A stretch of DNA of 64,000 nt from Pyrus communis (Eukaryota > Streptophyta > Magnoliopsida > Rosales > Rosaceae), in the NCBI RefSeq assembly GCF_963583255.1, contig NC_084811.1:15332088-15396087 (forward strand). Direction: 5' to 3'. The position numbers and the translations under genes are program-made. A model generated the notes under the pieces. The model saw only the letters and a program-made list of their open reading frames with translations. It did not search any database and was not told the DNA's origin. Numbering within the stretch: the first letter of the stretch is position 1; each line of letters opens with the position of its first letter. Positions 34,485-44,961 of the stretch are shown here, piece by piece.

Positions 34485-36520
34485 TGATAGGAGCATATTT
34501 ATGCGACTTAAATGGCTTGTTCTCGTACATTTACGTTATGTTTCTTTAGTTATTTTAGTACTTTAAGCTATTTTCGTGTGTTTGTAGGTCCAAAGGGCTA
34601 AAGGAGCAAAAAGATGCATTTTGGAGACTTTTGGAGCACTTTTGGGCTAAGGACGGATAGCTTATGCTTGAAGCCAAAGTGTTGGACAAAATTGAAGACC
34701 TAATTGGAGCCAAAGTGTTGGAACCTTGTTCTCTTTAGTTTTAGGACATTTAAACCTTTCCTAATCCCAATCATGCCATGCATAACACACATCCATTCTA
34801 ACACATTGTCATTGCACATGCATTTCCTTCATTAGTTAACCCACATGCACTTATCACTTATCATCACCACATATCATATCACTTAATCACTTATCACTTA
34901 TCATCACCACTTAACCACTTATCATATCATAACCACATATCATATCACTTATCACTTATCACTTAACATAACATCCACCTACTTCACCTACAACATCCAC
35001 TTCACCTACAACATCCACCTACTTCACCTACAACATCCACCCACTTCACCTACAACATCCACCTACTTCACCTACAACATCCACTTCACCTACAACATCC
35101 ACCTACTTCACCTACAACATCCACCTACTTCACCTACAAATGACATAGCCATATGTTCCCTCCACTACTCCTATAAATACCCTTGCATTCATTCATTCAA
35201 TTCACATCTCATTTTCATACACAACACATTACAAACACATTCTCCCTTCCCTAGCCGTGAGCTTCCCATCTCTCCCCTTATAATCCAAACACCATTTTTC
35301 CATTCCCCTTCCACTTCTACACCACTCCTCATCCATTTCCATAATCCCCCAAACCTCACCTTAGACCTTGTGCTACAACAACGAGGAAGATAAGAGGGCC
35401 TAAACGTTCATACAATTCAAGTTTGAGTTGTTGGAATGTTTAGGTGTTTCTTTGATTTCAAAGTTTAAATTCAATTCTCTTTGTTTTGTACGTATGAGGA
35501 ATGGAAGAGAAGAGTGCCTAAACGTTCATACAATTCAAGTTTGAGTTGTTGGAATGTTTAGGTGTTTCTTTGATTTCAAAGTTATGAGGAACTAATCCCC
35601 CTTTAGCTAGGGGGTGATTCGAAACTATGTTTATATTTGCAATATGAATTGATTAACTTTCGTTGGAATTTCATAAGTTGTTGATTCAATTTGTTTAACC
35701 GTTTGATTGATAACTTATTTATGTATGTTTATTAAGAATGCGCGCTTAATTTTCATGCATGAATATGACGCTAGAATATAAGTGAGTTTCACCTAATCGT
35801 TATGAACTTATATTCACAAGTAGTGGAGGTTGCTTATAAACAATCGCGTTAAATGAATTCTTGGCACGAGTTTCATGCTCATCATAGTAACGAATGCCTT
35901 GTCAACACTTATAGTTTTCATGATGCTTAATGATCTTTGATTGTATCTTTATTGTGCTGTTCACGTAAAGGACTTTTGGAGAATGTTGTGAATTGCGTTG
36001 CACTAACCCATCCAATTCATTAACTTAAGGAAAACTTGACGGTTAATTTAAGCGGACCTAATTAACCCGGAGTGTTGAGTTTCATAATTTATCGAAAGAC
36101 CAACTGAGAATCAATCTTGTATGCAAGTGTAAAATGTGTTGAGAAGAACCCCTTAGCTATTCCATCATCCATATTTTTATCATATTTATATTTACGTTTT
36201 GCCTTTAATTACAATTTGTGCATTTTAGTTAATTTTCGTCAAATCAAACCCCCCCCCCCTTTACTTTCTTGTTCTTTAATGCTTAGAATTTGTTTAGTTT
36301 ATGTTTTAAAGTATTTTTGAATTTTTGGTTTGTCTTAGTGTTTTAAACTTTAATTTTGCATTCTTTGAGTCTAGTTTAGTGTTTTAAACTTTATTTTACG
36401 TTTTTTTTCCAAGAGATTTGCAATCCCTCCTAATCCCCGGTCCAGAACGATCCCTACTTATACTTATACTACAATTGTCAAAAAGAGGGTTTAATTTGTG
36501 TGCATAAAAATCTCGCACCA
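34485..36520 (+). mobile_element. 5' LTR of E7 (2,036 bp)
   Basis: TGATAGG...CTCGCACCA. TATAAATA at 35172-35179. Minisatellite about 34973-35138. The 46-nt hairpin is present twice (35399-35444 and 35517-35562). Confidence 0.95.
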
Positions 36521-36525
36521 AATTT

Positions 36526-36543
36526 TGGCGCCGTTGCCGGGGA
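36526..36543 (+). promoter_or_regulatory. primer-binding site of E7
   Basis: TGGCGCCGTTGCCGGGGA, perfect for tRNA-Asp. Confidence 0.92.
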
Positions 36544-36639
36544 TTAGAAAATTTGCTAATCCCTTGGATTGTTTGTTTCTGTATTGTCTTTTAGATTTAG
36601 TTTTTTTTTTTTATTTGTGTTTTGTTTGTTAAGAACAAG

Positions 36640-37707
36640 ATGGCACTTGATAATGCTTCTCTTTTGTCACAACTCATGGAAAGGTCCCAAATGCAAAAAG
36701 TTGATATATTTAATCTTCAATCAAGGAATAACGTGTTTTCCAATACTTACAATTCGGATTGGAGTGATCATTCAAACTCTATGTGGTGGGAACCTCAAAA
36801 TGCTCAACAAGGAGGATATTGGCAGCCACCACAACCTCATATTCAATATGCCCAACCAAACTCAAGTTCGTCAATAGATTATAATCAAAAGCTTAATGAA
36901 TTAATTTGTTTGGTGCAGGGCTCACAAATTCAAGACAATGAGGCTCAACAAGAAGGATATTGGCAGCCATATGAGGAGTTCTATTCAACGCCTATGCAGC
37001 CACCACAAAGGTTGGACCACTTGGATAAGCAAATTGGGCAGATCGCGGAGTTCGTAGGACAGTTTCGAGACCAAGGCGAACTCCCTAGTTCAACCATTGT
37101 AAATCCGAAGGGAGAATTTGAAACTGCCAAGGAAATCATGTTGAGAAGTGACAAGGAGGTTGGAACGGACCCTCAACCATCAAAATCAAATCACAAGGAA
37201 GAGGAATACACCCAACCCACGGAAAGGGTGGAAACACCTTTACCGGAGGCACCTATTGCTCCTATGCCATCTAATACAGGTATGGTTGTTCCAAATTTCA
37301 TTATTTTTAACCCTGTTCCAAGATTCATGACTTCCAAGGAAGAAGAAGGTGAAAAAGACATCTTGGAAGCCCTTCCAAAGGTGACAAGTAAGGAATGTCA
37401 TGAATTCATCAAAGAGGACGTTCTTGAAACCACAAAATCCAAAGAAGTTAAATTTGATGACATTGGACAAGTCATAACCATCACTTGCAATCTGGCCAAA
37501 TCCAATATCCCTGAAACTTTCAAAGGAGTGGTGTTTGTCATTGAGTTCTTATCGGACAAAACAAGTAAGTTTTTTTTTCCAAATTCCATTAGATTTTATA
37601 CTAACTTGCTATTTTTTTTTAATCAGGCACCTACACTAGAATTCAAACCACTGCCGGTTCACTTCAAGTATCACCTTCCATTCAAGGACCAATTCCATGC
37701 CGTTTGA
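36640..37707 (+). CDS. reduced gag-like ORF of E7 (355 aa)
   Basis: Same start (MALDNASLLSQL) and layout as the E5 copy, shorter by the TSIPIPC segment. The intron-like segment here is 62 bp (37565-37626), three more than elsewhere, so the read-through frame is kept. It lacks zinc knuckle and enzymes. It converges with the aORF at 37797 across an A-rich tract (37721-37765). Confidence 0.75.
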   Translation: MALDNASLLSQLMERSQMQKVDIFNLQSRNNVFSNTYNSDWSDHSNSMWWEPQNAQQGGYWQPPQPHIQYAQPNSSSSIDYNQKLNELICLVQGSQIQDNEAQQEGYWQPYEEFYSTPMQPPQRLDHLDKQIGQIAEFVGQFRDQGELPSSTIVNPKGEFETAKEIMLRSDKEVGTDPQPSKSNHKEEEYTQPTERVETPLPEAPIAPMPSNTGMVVPNFIIFNPVPRFMTSKEEEGEKDILEALPKVTSKECHEFIKEDVLETTKSKEVKFDDIGQVITITCNLAKSNIPETFKGVVFVIEFLSDKTSKFFFPNSIRFYTNLLFFFNQAPTLEFKPLPVHFKYHLPFKDQFHAV

Positions 37708-37726
37708 TTTTATTTATGTTAATAAA

Positions 37727-37759
<33 letters not shown>

Positions 37760-37796
37760 AAAAAGAAAGATACTAAATGTGGAGAAAGGTGGAGCT

Positions 37797-38468
37797 TCAC
37801 AAAGGTTGTTTGCGTGAAGCCCCACTACGAGGCGCAGAAGCGGAAGGCATAGAAGCGGGAGGCATAGAAGCGGGAGGCATCGGAGCGGAAGCCATCGGAG
37901 CGGGAGGCATCGGAGCTAGAGCATTCCAAGCCTCAATACTTGGCCAAGCGCTGGATGACCCAGGAAAAAGGTGCCTCTGGAGATAAGACGCAAGCCTTTG
38001 ACGGTCACTGTGAATTCGACCCTCAGATTCTTGCAGCTCATCAAGCTTCCTCTTCATCCCCGACGAATAGTTATTTGCAAGCACATGCAAACTTCTATTC
38101 TCGTACTTAAGCTGCTGGATCTCTTGCTTAAGTCTTTCCACCTCTGCCATCAACGATTCCACTTGGCGGGACCGAGCAAGCAGGCGTTGGCCCATGTTGG
38201 ACACAGAACTCGCACACTGAACACTAAGTGCGAGGGACTCTTGAACGGCCAACTCATCGGACAGTCCTGACAGCAGCCTACTATCTTTTGGAGTGAGGAG
38301 GTTTTTAGCTACTATTGTAGCTGTTGTGGCGTCCTGCATCACAGAGTCTTCACCTGAAAGAGGACCGTTAGAAGATAAAAAAGAAGGGCGCCATACATTA
38401 CCTTGACGGGGCACAACCGGATCGCTGCTGAGACTCAAATCTAAGCTAAGGTTCGATGAGTTCGCCAT
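37797..38468 (-). CDS. aORF: antisense coiled-coil protein (223 aa) in E7
   Basis: Same length as the E5 copy and nearly identical (SGLSDELAV instead of SGRSDELAV; tail repeats differ slightly). Start ATG at 38468. Coiled coil at residues 98-165. Its upstream region is intact for about 510 bp and is then cut by E8 at 38982. Confidence 0.75.
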   Translation of the reverse strand: MANSSNLSLDLSLSSDPVVPRQGNVWRPSFLSSNGPLSGEDSVMQDATTATIVAKNLLTPKDSRLLSGLSDELAVQESLALSVQCASSVSNMGQRLLARSRQVESLMAEVERLKQEIQQLKYENRSLHVLANNYSSGMKRKLDELQESEGRIHSDRQRLASYLQRHLFPGSSSAWPSIEAWNALAPMPPAPMASAPMPPASMPPASMPSASAPRSGASRKQPL

Positions 38469-38981
38469 TTTTTTTTCAACGATGTTCAAAGAGAAGGGGT
38501 GGATGGAGTTAAAATTTCACAAAGGGCCGGAGTCGAGTTTCAGGAATGGGAAATCTTCAGAGTGTGTGTGTTGGGGTGATTGATAGCTCTATAAAAAGCC
38601 AAGACGACGCGTCCACCGATTCAAAGAGCCGGATTTTCCGGCGTAATTTAGGCGACGCCCCCTCGGCTTTTCAAGAAAACGCGTTCAACTTTGTCAAAAG
38701 ATTTCTGACAAAGCTGAAAACACGTGGAGGCCATCATCGCATCTACACATCTTTAGCCGACAAGCGCAAAGTTCGGCGACGCTTTCTCTGCTTTTCAGAA
38801 GACGTGTGCAGCTTTGTCAAAAGGAGCCGCATCTGCACTACCACGTGTCGTTCAGAAAGCGAAGGGGCGTCGTTCAGAAATCGAAGGGGCGCCTGCTCAG
38901 AAATCGAAGAGGCGTATTCAAAGATCGAAGAGGCGCCACTATTTCAAAGAGCCGGATTTGCGGGATCAAAACGTTTGTCGA
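38469..38981 (-). promoter_or_regulatory. putative aORF promoter of E7, cut by E8
   Basis: Homologous to 43440-43946 (inverted), with the same TATA-like string near 38590, duplicated tgacaaag blocks and tandem tctgaacgacgcc-type repeats. E8 entered at the far edge (gtcga/caaggg), so the aORF-proximal part is intact. The rest resumes at 46892. Confidence 0.5.
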
Positions 38982-40920
38982 TGCTGCGAGATTTATACGC
39001 GCACAAATTAAACCCTCTTTTTGACAATTGTAGTATAAGTATAAGTAGGGATCGTTCTGGACCGGGGATTAGGAGGGATTGTTAATCACTTGGATTTGAC
39101 TCAAAAACGTAAAAACGTAATAATAAACACTAAACTAGACTCAAAGAATGTAAAACTAAACTTTAAAACACTAAGACAAACCAAAGACTCAAAATGCTTT
39201 TAAAAACACAAACTAAAATGATTTCTAACTAAATTGACATTAAAGTAAAGGGGGATTTAAGTTTATACGAAATTAAATTAAATGAACAAATTAAAACAGA
39301 ATGTAAATATGAAATTGATGGAATTGAATGGATGAATGCTAGCTAAGGGGTTCATCTCCATACATGTTATACTTGCATAATAAAACGATTTCCAATTGCA
39401 TTTCAATAAATCATTAATTCTCAACACTCCAAGTTAATTAGGTCCGCTTAAATTAACCGTCAAGTTTTCCTTAAGTTAATGAATTGGATGACTGCATACG
39501 ACAACCCAAAGCATTCCTCACAAGTTCCCTACATGAATTGCATAATAGAGATACAAGCAAGAATCATTAAGTTCTTTGAAAACTATAAGTGTTGACGAGG
39601 CATTCGTTACTATGATTGCATGAAACTTATGCCAAAAATTCGTTTAACGCGATTGTTTATAAGCAACCTCCACTACTTGTGAATATAAGTTCATAACGAT
39701 TAGGTGAAATTCACTTATATTCTAGCGTCAAATTCATGCATGAAAATTAAGTGTGCACTCTCAATAAACATACATAAATAGGTTATCAATAAAACAGTTA
39801 AACAAATTGAATTCACAACTTATGAAACGTAATTAGAAGTAATCAAATCAAAATGCAAGCATAAACATATATTTCGAATCACCCCCTAGCTAAAGGGGGG
39901 TTTAGTTCCTCATACAAAACAAAGAGAATTGAAATTAAACATTGAAATCAAAGAAACGCCTAAACATTCCAACAACTCAAACTTGAATTGTATGAACGTT
40001 TAGGCTCTCTTCTCTTCCTCTTTATTGTAGCATAAGGTCTAGGGATAATTGGTTTGGGGGATGGAAGTGTGGAATGGAAGAGGAGTGGTGGAGAAGTGGA
40101 AGGGGAATGGAAAAATGGTGTTTGGATTATAAGGGGAGAGATGGGAAGCTCACGGCTAGGGAAGGGAGAATGTGTTTGTAATGTGTTGTGTATGAAATGA
40201 GATGTTCATGAATGAATGAATGCAAGGGTATTTATAGGAGTAGTGGAGGGAACATATGGCTATGTGATTTGTAGGTGAAGTAAGTGTGTGAGGTTGGTGA
40301 AGTAAGTGGAGGTTGTAGGTGAAGTAGGTGGATGTTGTAGGTGAAGTAGGTGGATGTTGTAGGTGAAGTGGATGTTGTAGGTGAAGTAGGTGGATGTTGT
40401 AGGTGAAGTAGGTGGATGTTGTAGGTGAAGTAGGTGGATGATATGTTAAGTGATAAGTGATATGATATGTGGTTATGATATGATAAGTGGTTAAGTGGTG
40501 ATGATAAGTGATAAGTGATTAAGTGATATGATATGTGGTGATGATAAGTGATAAGTGCATGTGGGTTAACTAATGAAGGAAATGCATGTGCAATGACAAT
40601 GTGTTAGAATGGATGTGTGTTATGCATGGCATGATTGGGATTAGGAAAGGTTTAAATGTCCTAAAACTAAAGAGAACAAGGTTCCAACACTTTGGCTCCA
40701 ATTAGGTCTTCAATTTCGTCCAACACTTTGGCTTCAAGCATAAGCTATCTGTCCTTAGCCCAAAAGTGCTCCAAAAGTCTCCAAAATGCATCTTTTTGCT
40801 CCTTTAGCCCTTTGGACCTACAAACACACGAAAATAGCTTAAAGTACTAAAATAACTAAAGAAACATAACGTAAATGTACGAGAACAAGCCATTTAAGTC
40901 GCATAAATATGCTCCTATCA

Positions 40921-40935
40921 AATACCCCCACACTT
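40921..40935 (-). promoter_or_regulatory. polypurine tract of E8
   Basis: Minus strand AAGTGTGGGGGTATT, directly at the 3' LTR. Confidence 0.9.
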
Positions 40936-43121
40936 AGCTTTTGCTAGTCCTCGAGCAAAACAGAAAAACAAAACAAAAAGAACAAAACACAACCTACACC
41001 TTCCAACAATCGTATCAGGGACTTCCAATGCACATGACAAGTTAAAAATCATTATTCTCACAGATTTGAGCCATCTTTACACTTAAGTACATTCTTACTC
41101 ATAGTCACCACATACTAGTTCACAATTAAGCATTTAAAACCATGTTTTGAATGAAGTAACATGCCTTAGAGAATTCCCTCAATTTCTTACTAGATGTACT
41201 CTCGTTTTTCACACAGATTTTCTGACTACACACCCTACACTAGGTATATGTGAGAAGATTGATGTAAACATGTAGACGAACACTCACATATGTTATAATA
41301 AGGAAAGCATTTTCTGGAGTTAATAAGCATGTTTAGATATGATCTCATGAATGGAATGCTCCTACTTAGATGCGAGAACCAGTGACACCATATGCTCATA
41401 CCAAGTTCAAACTCCACAAATTGAAACACATAACACTCAAGATTGAAGTCACGGGTTGTAATGGGGCTTGGGGTAACTGGCTAAAAATGAAAGGTAAGGA
41501 TAACAAACGTTCTTTAAGCAATAGTGAGCAAAGTATTGAATTAGGCACTTAGAATTCCCTTTAGAATGCAGAAGTCAACTTTGATCACCCAAGGGGGAAT
41601 TACACAAAACTTAGGGCCATATTCAACTTTTTTGGACCCTTTCTTCAACCATCAACGCTCGTGAGTTCATTCTTACTTATTTTCACTCCCTTTTTTTTTT
41701 TTTTTTTTTTTTCTTTTTCTTTTTCTTTTCTTCTTCTTTTTCTTTTGAATCTCAAAACATACATATAAACGTAAGAACAACTTTTTACTCCCCCACACTT
41801 ATTTCCTTGCATAATGTAACTCAAAAGGAATTCATTTAAGTCATGCTCACTATACTTTAAGAACAAGGGTATAGGAAAGTCCTACTCTAGGCTAGGTAAG
41901 GGGTGATGTGGTTAGCAAAGAAAATAGGCTAAACGAGGCTCAACGGGGTTAAAACTAATATATACGAAATATGGGAAGTAAGGCTATTTGGCTATGGTGG
42001 CAACTACACAACTTCATCTTGATATATGTTATGCAATTCAATGTCATGCTTTGAATGAAACGGATATAAGTTCTAGCATTTAGTTCTATCATGATACAAT
42101 TGCATTCTAAGTAGCAACCAAGCAAGGAATAATGAGATCATGCAACAACTTTAGAAAATAAAGAATCACAGAAAATAACTCTCCAAAGAAAGTGATGGCT
42201 CGAGTCTCACAGGGATGTAGCGTTTGTTTGAGTTTCTTCCTTTAAGCATGTTACAAAAATGAATTTTTCTTTTATGATTGCATGTGAAGTCATACATTAT
42301 AACCATAACCAAGCATATACCAAGAGTAAATCAAATTTTTCTCTATGTTTATAACTCTTTCTAACCGTCATGCAATTATAAACCAAATCCTTATCATTGT
42401 GTTGGAAGGTACCCTAAGACACAAACACACAAAAACGACTTTTAAAACAACTCTTTTTGGGTTTTTCAAAACAATTTTTCAAATTTTTATGGGATTTTCG
42501 AATTATAAAACAAAACACACTAAAACACTCTAAAACAACTTAAAAACACCTTAAAACAGCAAGGAACAACATTAGAAGTTATGGTGGATAAAACCCTACG
42601 AATTTGCATCAAAACACTTTAGTTACCCCCCCACACTTAAATCAAACATTGTCCTCAATGTTTTAAGCATAGATTCACACAAAACATAAGTAAACACACA
42701 AAAAGCAATTTAAACATACTAAACATGGCAGAATGTAATTAACAAAGAGAAGAGTTTAGGGACGCAAATCTGGTTATGGAGTGTAAATTCCATCTTCTCC
42801 TTGGTAATTGCATTGAGGCTTTGATCATAGTGACTCCATAGGCTTACTCTTGAACTGGTTTCCGCCCATCATTGATTTTCCTTTGTGCTACTCTTGATCT
42901 GGGCAGCAGGATGGTTCTTTTGGTTTCCCCCGAAGGTCTGAGCTTCCTCCTGTTATCTGTTTCTTTGTTCAATCTTTGCAGGAGTGGTCCCTTCTCTGGA
43001 AGTGTAACAACCGTTGAAGATGACTACTCGAGAGCAACGCTAGGTAAGCAATCAGGAATAGATTCCAGGCAGTTGGCTCCAGATCGGAAGACTGACTCCA
43101 AGTGCCGGCTGATTGCTTCTT
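40936..43121 (-). other. 3' non-coding region of E8
   Basis: About 2.2 kb with no gene seen. The T-tract on the plus strand at 41689-41740 is the usual purine tract of the element strand. A PPT-like ccccccacacttaaatc lies at 42627-42645, and cattgtcctcaatg follows. Homologous to 56266-58330 and 47242-49411. Confidence 0.85.
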
Positions 43122-43391
43122 TTACTTTGCCATGCAAGTAAGAACAAGGACAAAGAAAAAGACAGGGAAAGAGCATGATATGAGATACTTTTGCTTTTGA
43201 CCTTGATGATATGAGATACCTTTGCTTTGAAGAAGCGGTGAATGAATCAGCACATGCTTCAATTCGCCGTTTCCTCCTGGGTCATATGTACTCCAGGCAT
43301 CTGGTATCATCTTTGGGGAAGAAGAAAGAATTGAGTATTTTAAAAGGCTTTGCTGGGAGTGCGCCCTCAGAGGTGAGAGAGAGTTGGGCAT
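43122..43391 (-). CDS. small ORF (89 aa), E8 copy
   Basis: Same frame and length as 26875-27144, with a hydrophobic C-terminal segment. Differences include MPNSL for MPNSP and GNGEL for GNGGL. A TATA-like ctatatatg lies near 43432-43440 on the minus strand, divergent from the aORF promoter. Coding status is uncertain. Confidence 0.35.
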   Translation of the reverse strand: MPNSLSPLRAHSQQSLLKYSILSSSPKMIPDAWSTYDPGGNGELKHVLIHSPLLQSKGISYHQGQKQKYLISCSFPVFFFVLVLTCMAK

Positions 43392-43439
43392 GGTTCTTCA
43401 AGTTTGCCTTGCCATAAAAGATGAAGGTCGACATATATA

Positions 43440-43946
43440 GAGATAATATCAAATGGTGGTACTATTCTTTTACCCTTGTCGACAAAAGTCTCTTCGATAT
43501 CAGAACGACGCCTCTTCGATTTCTGAGCAGGCGCCCCTTCGATTTCTGAACGACGCCCCTTTGCTTTCTGAACGACACGTGGTAGTGCGGATGCGGCTCC
43601 TTTTGACAAAGCTGCACGCGTTTTCTGAAAAGCAGAGAAAGCGTCGCCGAACTTTGCGCTTGTCGGCTAAAGACGTGTAGTTGCGATGATGGCCTCCACG
43701 TGTTTTCAGCTTTGTCAGAAATCTTTTGACAAAGTAGAACGCGTTTTCTGAAAAGCCGAGAACGCATCGCCTAAATTACGCCGGAAATTCCGGTTTTTTT
43801 GAATTGGTGGACGCGTCGCCTTGGCTTCTTATAGAGCTATCGATCACCACAACAAACACACTCTGAAGAATTCCCATTCTTGAAAATCGACTCCGACCCT
43901 TTGAAAATTTACTCCATCAACCCTTATCTTTGAACACCTTTGAAAA
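43440..43946 (+). promoter_or_regulatory. putative aORF promoter, best-preserved copy (E8)
   Basis: Upstream of the plus-strand aORF. Four tandem units of about 22 bp (cttcgatttctgaacgacgcc type) lie at 43491-43580. CACGTG G-boxes are at 43576-43581 and 43697-43702. A roughly 48-bp block is duplicated (43601-43648 and 43724-43771: ttttgacaaag...gcgttttctgaaaagc...cgcc). A TATA-like ttatagag is at 43829-43836, about 110 bp before the ATG. A divergent TATA lies at its far end, so it may drive both strands. Confidence 0.55.
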
Positions 43947-44648
43947 ATGGCAAACTCGTCGAACCTTAGCTTGGAATTGAGCCTTAGCAGTGATACGGGC
44001 GCGCCGCGTCAAGGTAACGTATGGCGCCCTTCTTTCTTATCTTCTAACGGTCCTCTTACAGGTGAAGACTCCGTGATGCAGGACGCCACAACAGCTACAA
44101 TAGTAGCTAGAAACCTCCTCACTCCAAAAGATAGTAGGCTGCTGTCAGGACGGTCCGATGAGTTGGCCGTTCAAGAGTCCCTCGCACTTAGTGTTCAGTG
44201 TGCGAGTTCTGTGTCCAACATGGGCCAACGCCTGCTTGCCCGCTCCCGTCAGGTGGAATCATTGATGGCAGAAGTGGAAAGTCTTAAGCAAGAGATCCAG
44301 CAGCTTAAGTACGAGAATAGAAGTTTGCATGTGCTTACAAACAACTATTCGACGGGCATGAAGAGGAAGCTTGATGAGCTGCAAGAGTCTGAAGGTCGGA
44401 TTCACAGTGACCGTCAAAGGTTTTCGTCTTTCCTCCAGAGGCAACTTTTTCCTGGCTCATCCAGCGCTTGGCCAAGTATTGAGGCCTGGAATGCTCTAGC
44501 TCCGATGCCTCCCGCTCCGATGCCTTCCGCTCCAATGCCTTCCGCTTCGATGCCTTCCGCTTCAATGCCTTCCGCTTCGATGCCTTCCGCTTCGACGCCT
44601 TCCGCTTCGACGCCTCGTAGTGGGGCTTCACGTAAACACCCTTTGTGA
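43947..44648 (+). CDS. aORF: antisense coiled-coil protein (233 aa) in E8
   Basis: MANSSNLSLELSLSSDTGAP start. Coiled coil as in the other copies. The tail repeat is longer (several extra ASMPS units made of gcttcgatgccttcc-type 15-bp repeats) and makes up the 10-residue length difference. It is antisense to E8. It is the main ORF left in this element, so E8 kept this gene while losing all of gag-pol. Confidence 0.78.
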   Translation: MANSSNLSLELSLSSDTGAPRQGNVWRPSFLSSNGPLTGEDSVMQDATTATIVARNLLTPKDSRLLSGRSDELAVQESLALSVQCASSVSNMGQRLLARSRQVESLMAEVESLKQEIQQLKYENRSLHVLTNNYSTGMKRKLDELQESEGRIHSDRQRFSSFLQRQLFPGSSSAWPSIEAWNALAPMPPAPMPSAPMPSASMPSASMPSASMPSASTPSASTPRSGASRKHPL

Positions 44649-44680
44649 AGCTCCACCTTTCTCCATGTTTAGTATCTTTT

Positions 44681-44715
44681 TTTTTTTTTTTTTTTATTTT
44701 TATTTTTTTTTTATG
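44681..44715. repeat. T-rich tract after aORF (E8)
   Basis: Same position as the A/T tracts of other type A elements, next to the aORF 3' end. Confidence 0.75.
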
Positions 44716-44799
44716 AACATGCTTTGTTTTATTCAGCGCATTGGGTTGCCTCCCAAGTAGCGCTTTCTTTTACGTCTTGCAGCCGGACGAAGAACCCAA
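44716..44799 (-). pseudogene. scrap of post-pol region in E8
   Basis: ggttgcctcccaagtagcgc and the following cgtcttgcagccggacga match the bases just after the pol stop of E6 (31370-31430). In E8 they lie directly downstream of the gag stub, so almost all of gag-pol is deleted between them. Confidence 0.8.
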
Positions 44800-44844
44800 T
44801 CACTCCAGGATATGTTCACAAATCAGATGAGAACTCCGAGTCAT
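44800..44844 (-). pseudogene. 14-codon stub of the gag start in E8
   Basis: On the minus strand the ATG at 44844 reads MTRSSHLICEHILE and stops at 44800-44802. E6 Gag begins MTRSSNPVHEHILN. This is the remnant of an autonomous-type gag start after the internal deletion. Confidence 0.8.
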
Positions 44845-44943
44845 GAACTAGTACCTAAAACAAGAAACAAAACAAAATTAAGAATCTGGAAAAATAAAAA
44901 CAAACAAAAATAAAACAATCCAAGGGATTAGCAAATTTTCTAA

Positions 44944-44961
44944 TCCCCGGCAACGGCGCCA
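44944..44961 (-). promoter_or_regulatory. primer-binding site of E8
   Basis: Minus strand TGGCGCCGTTGCCGGGGA, 5 bp from the LTR end. Confidence 0.92.
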
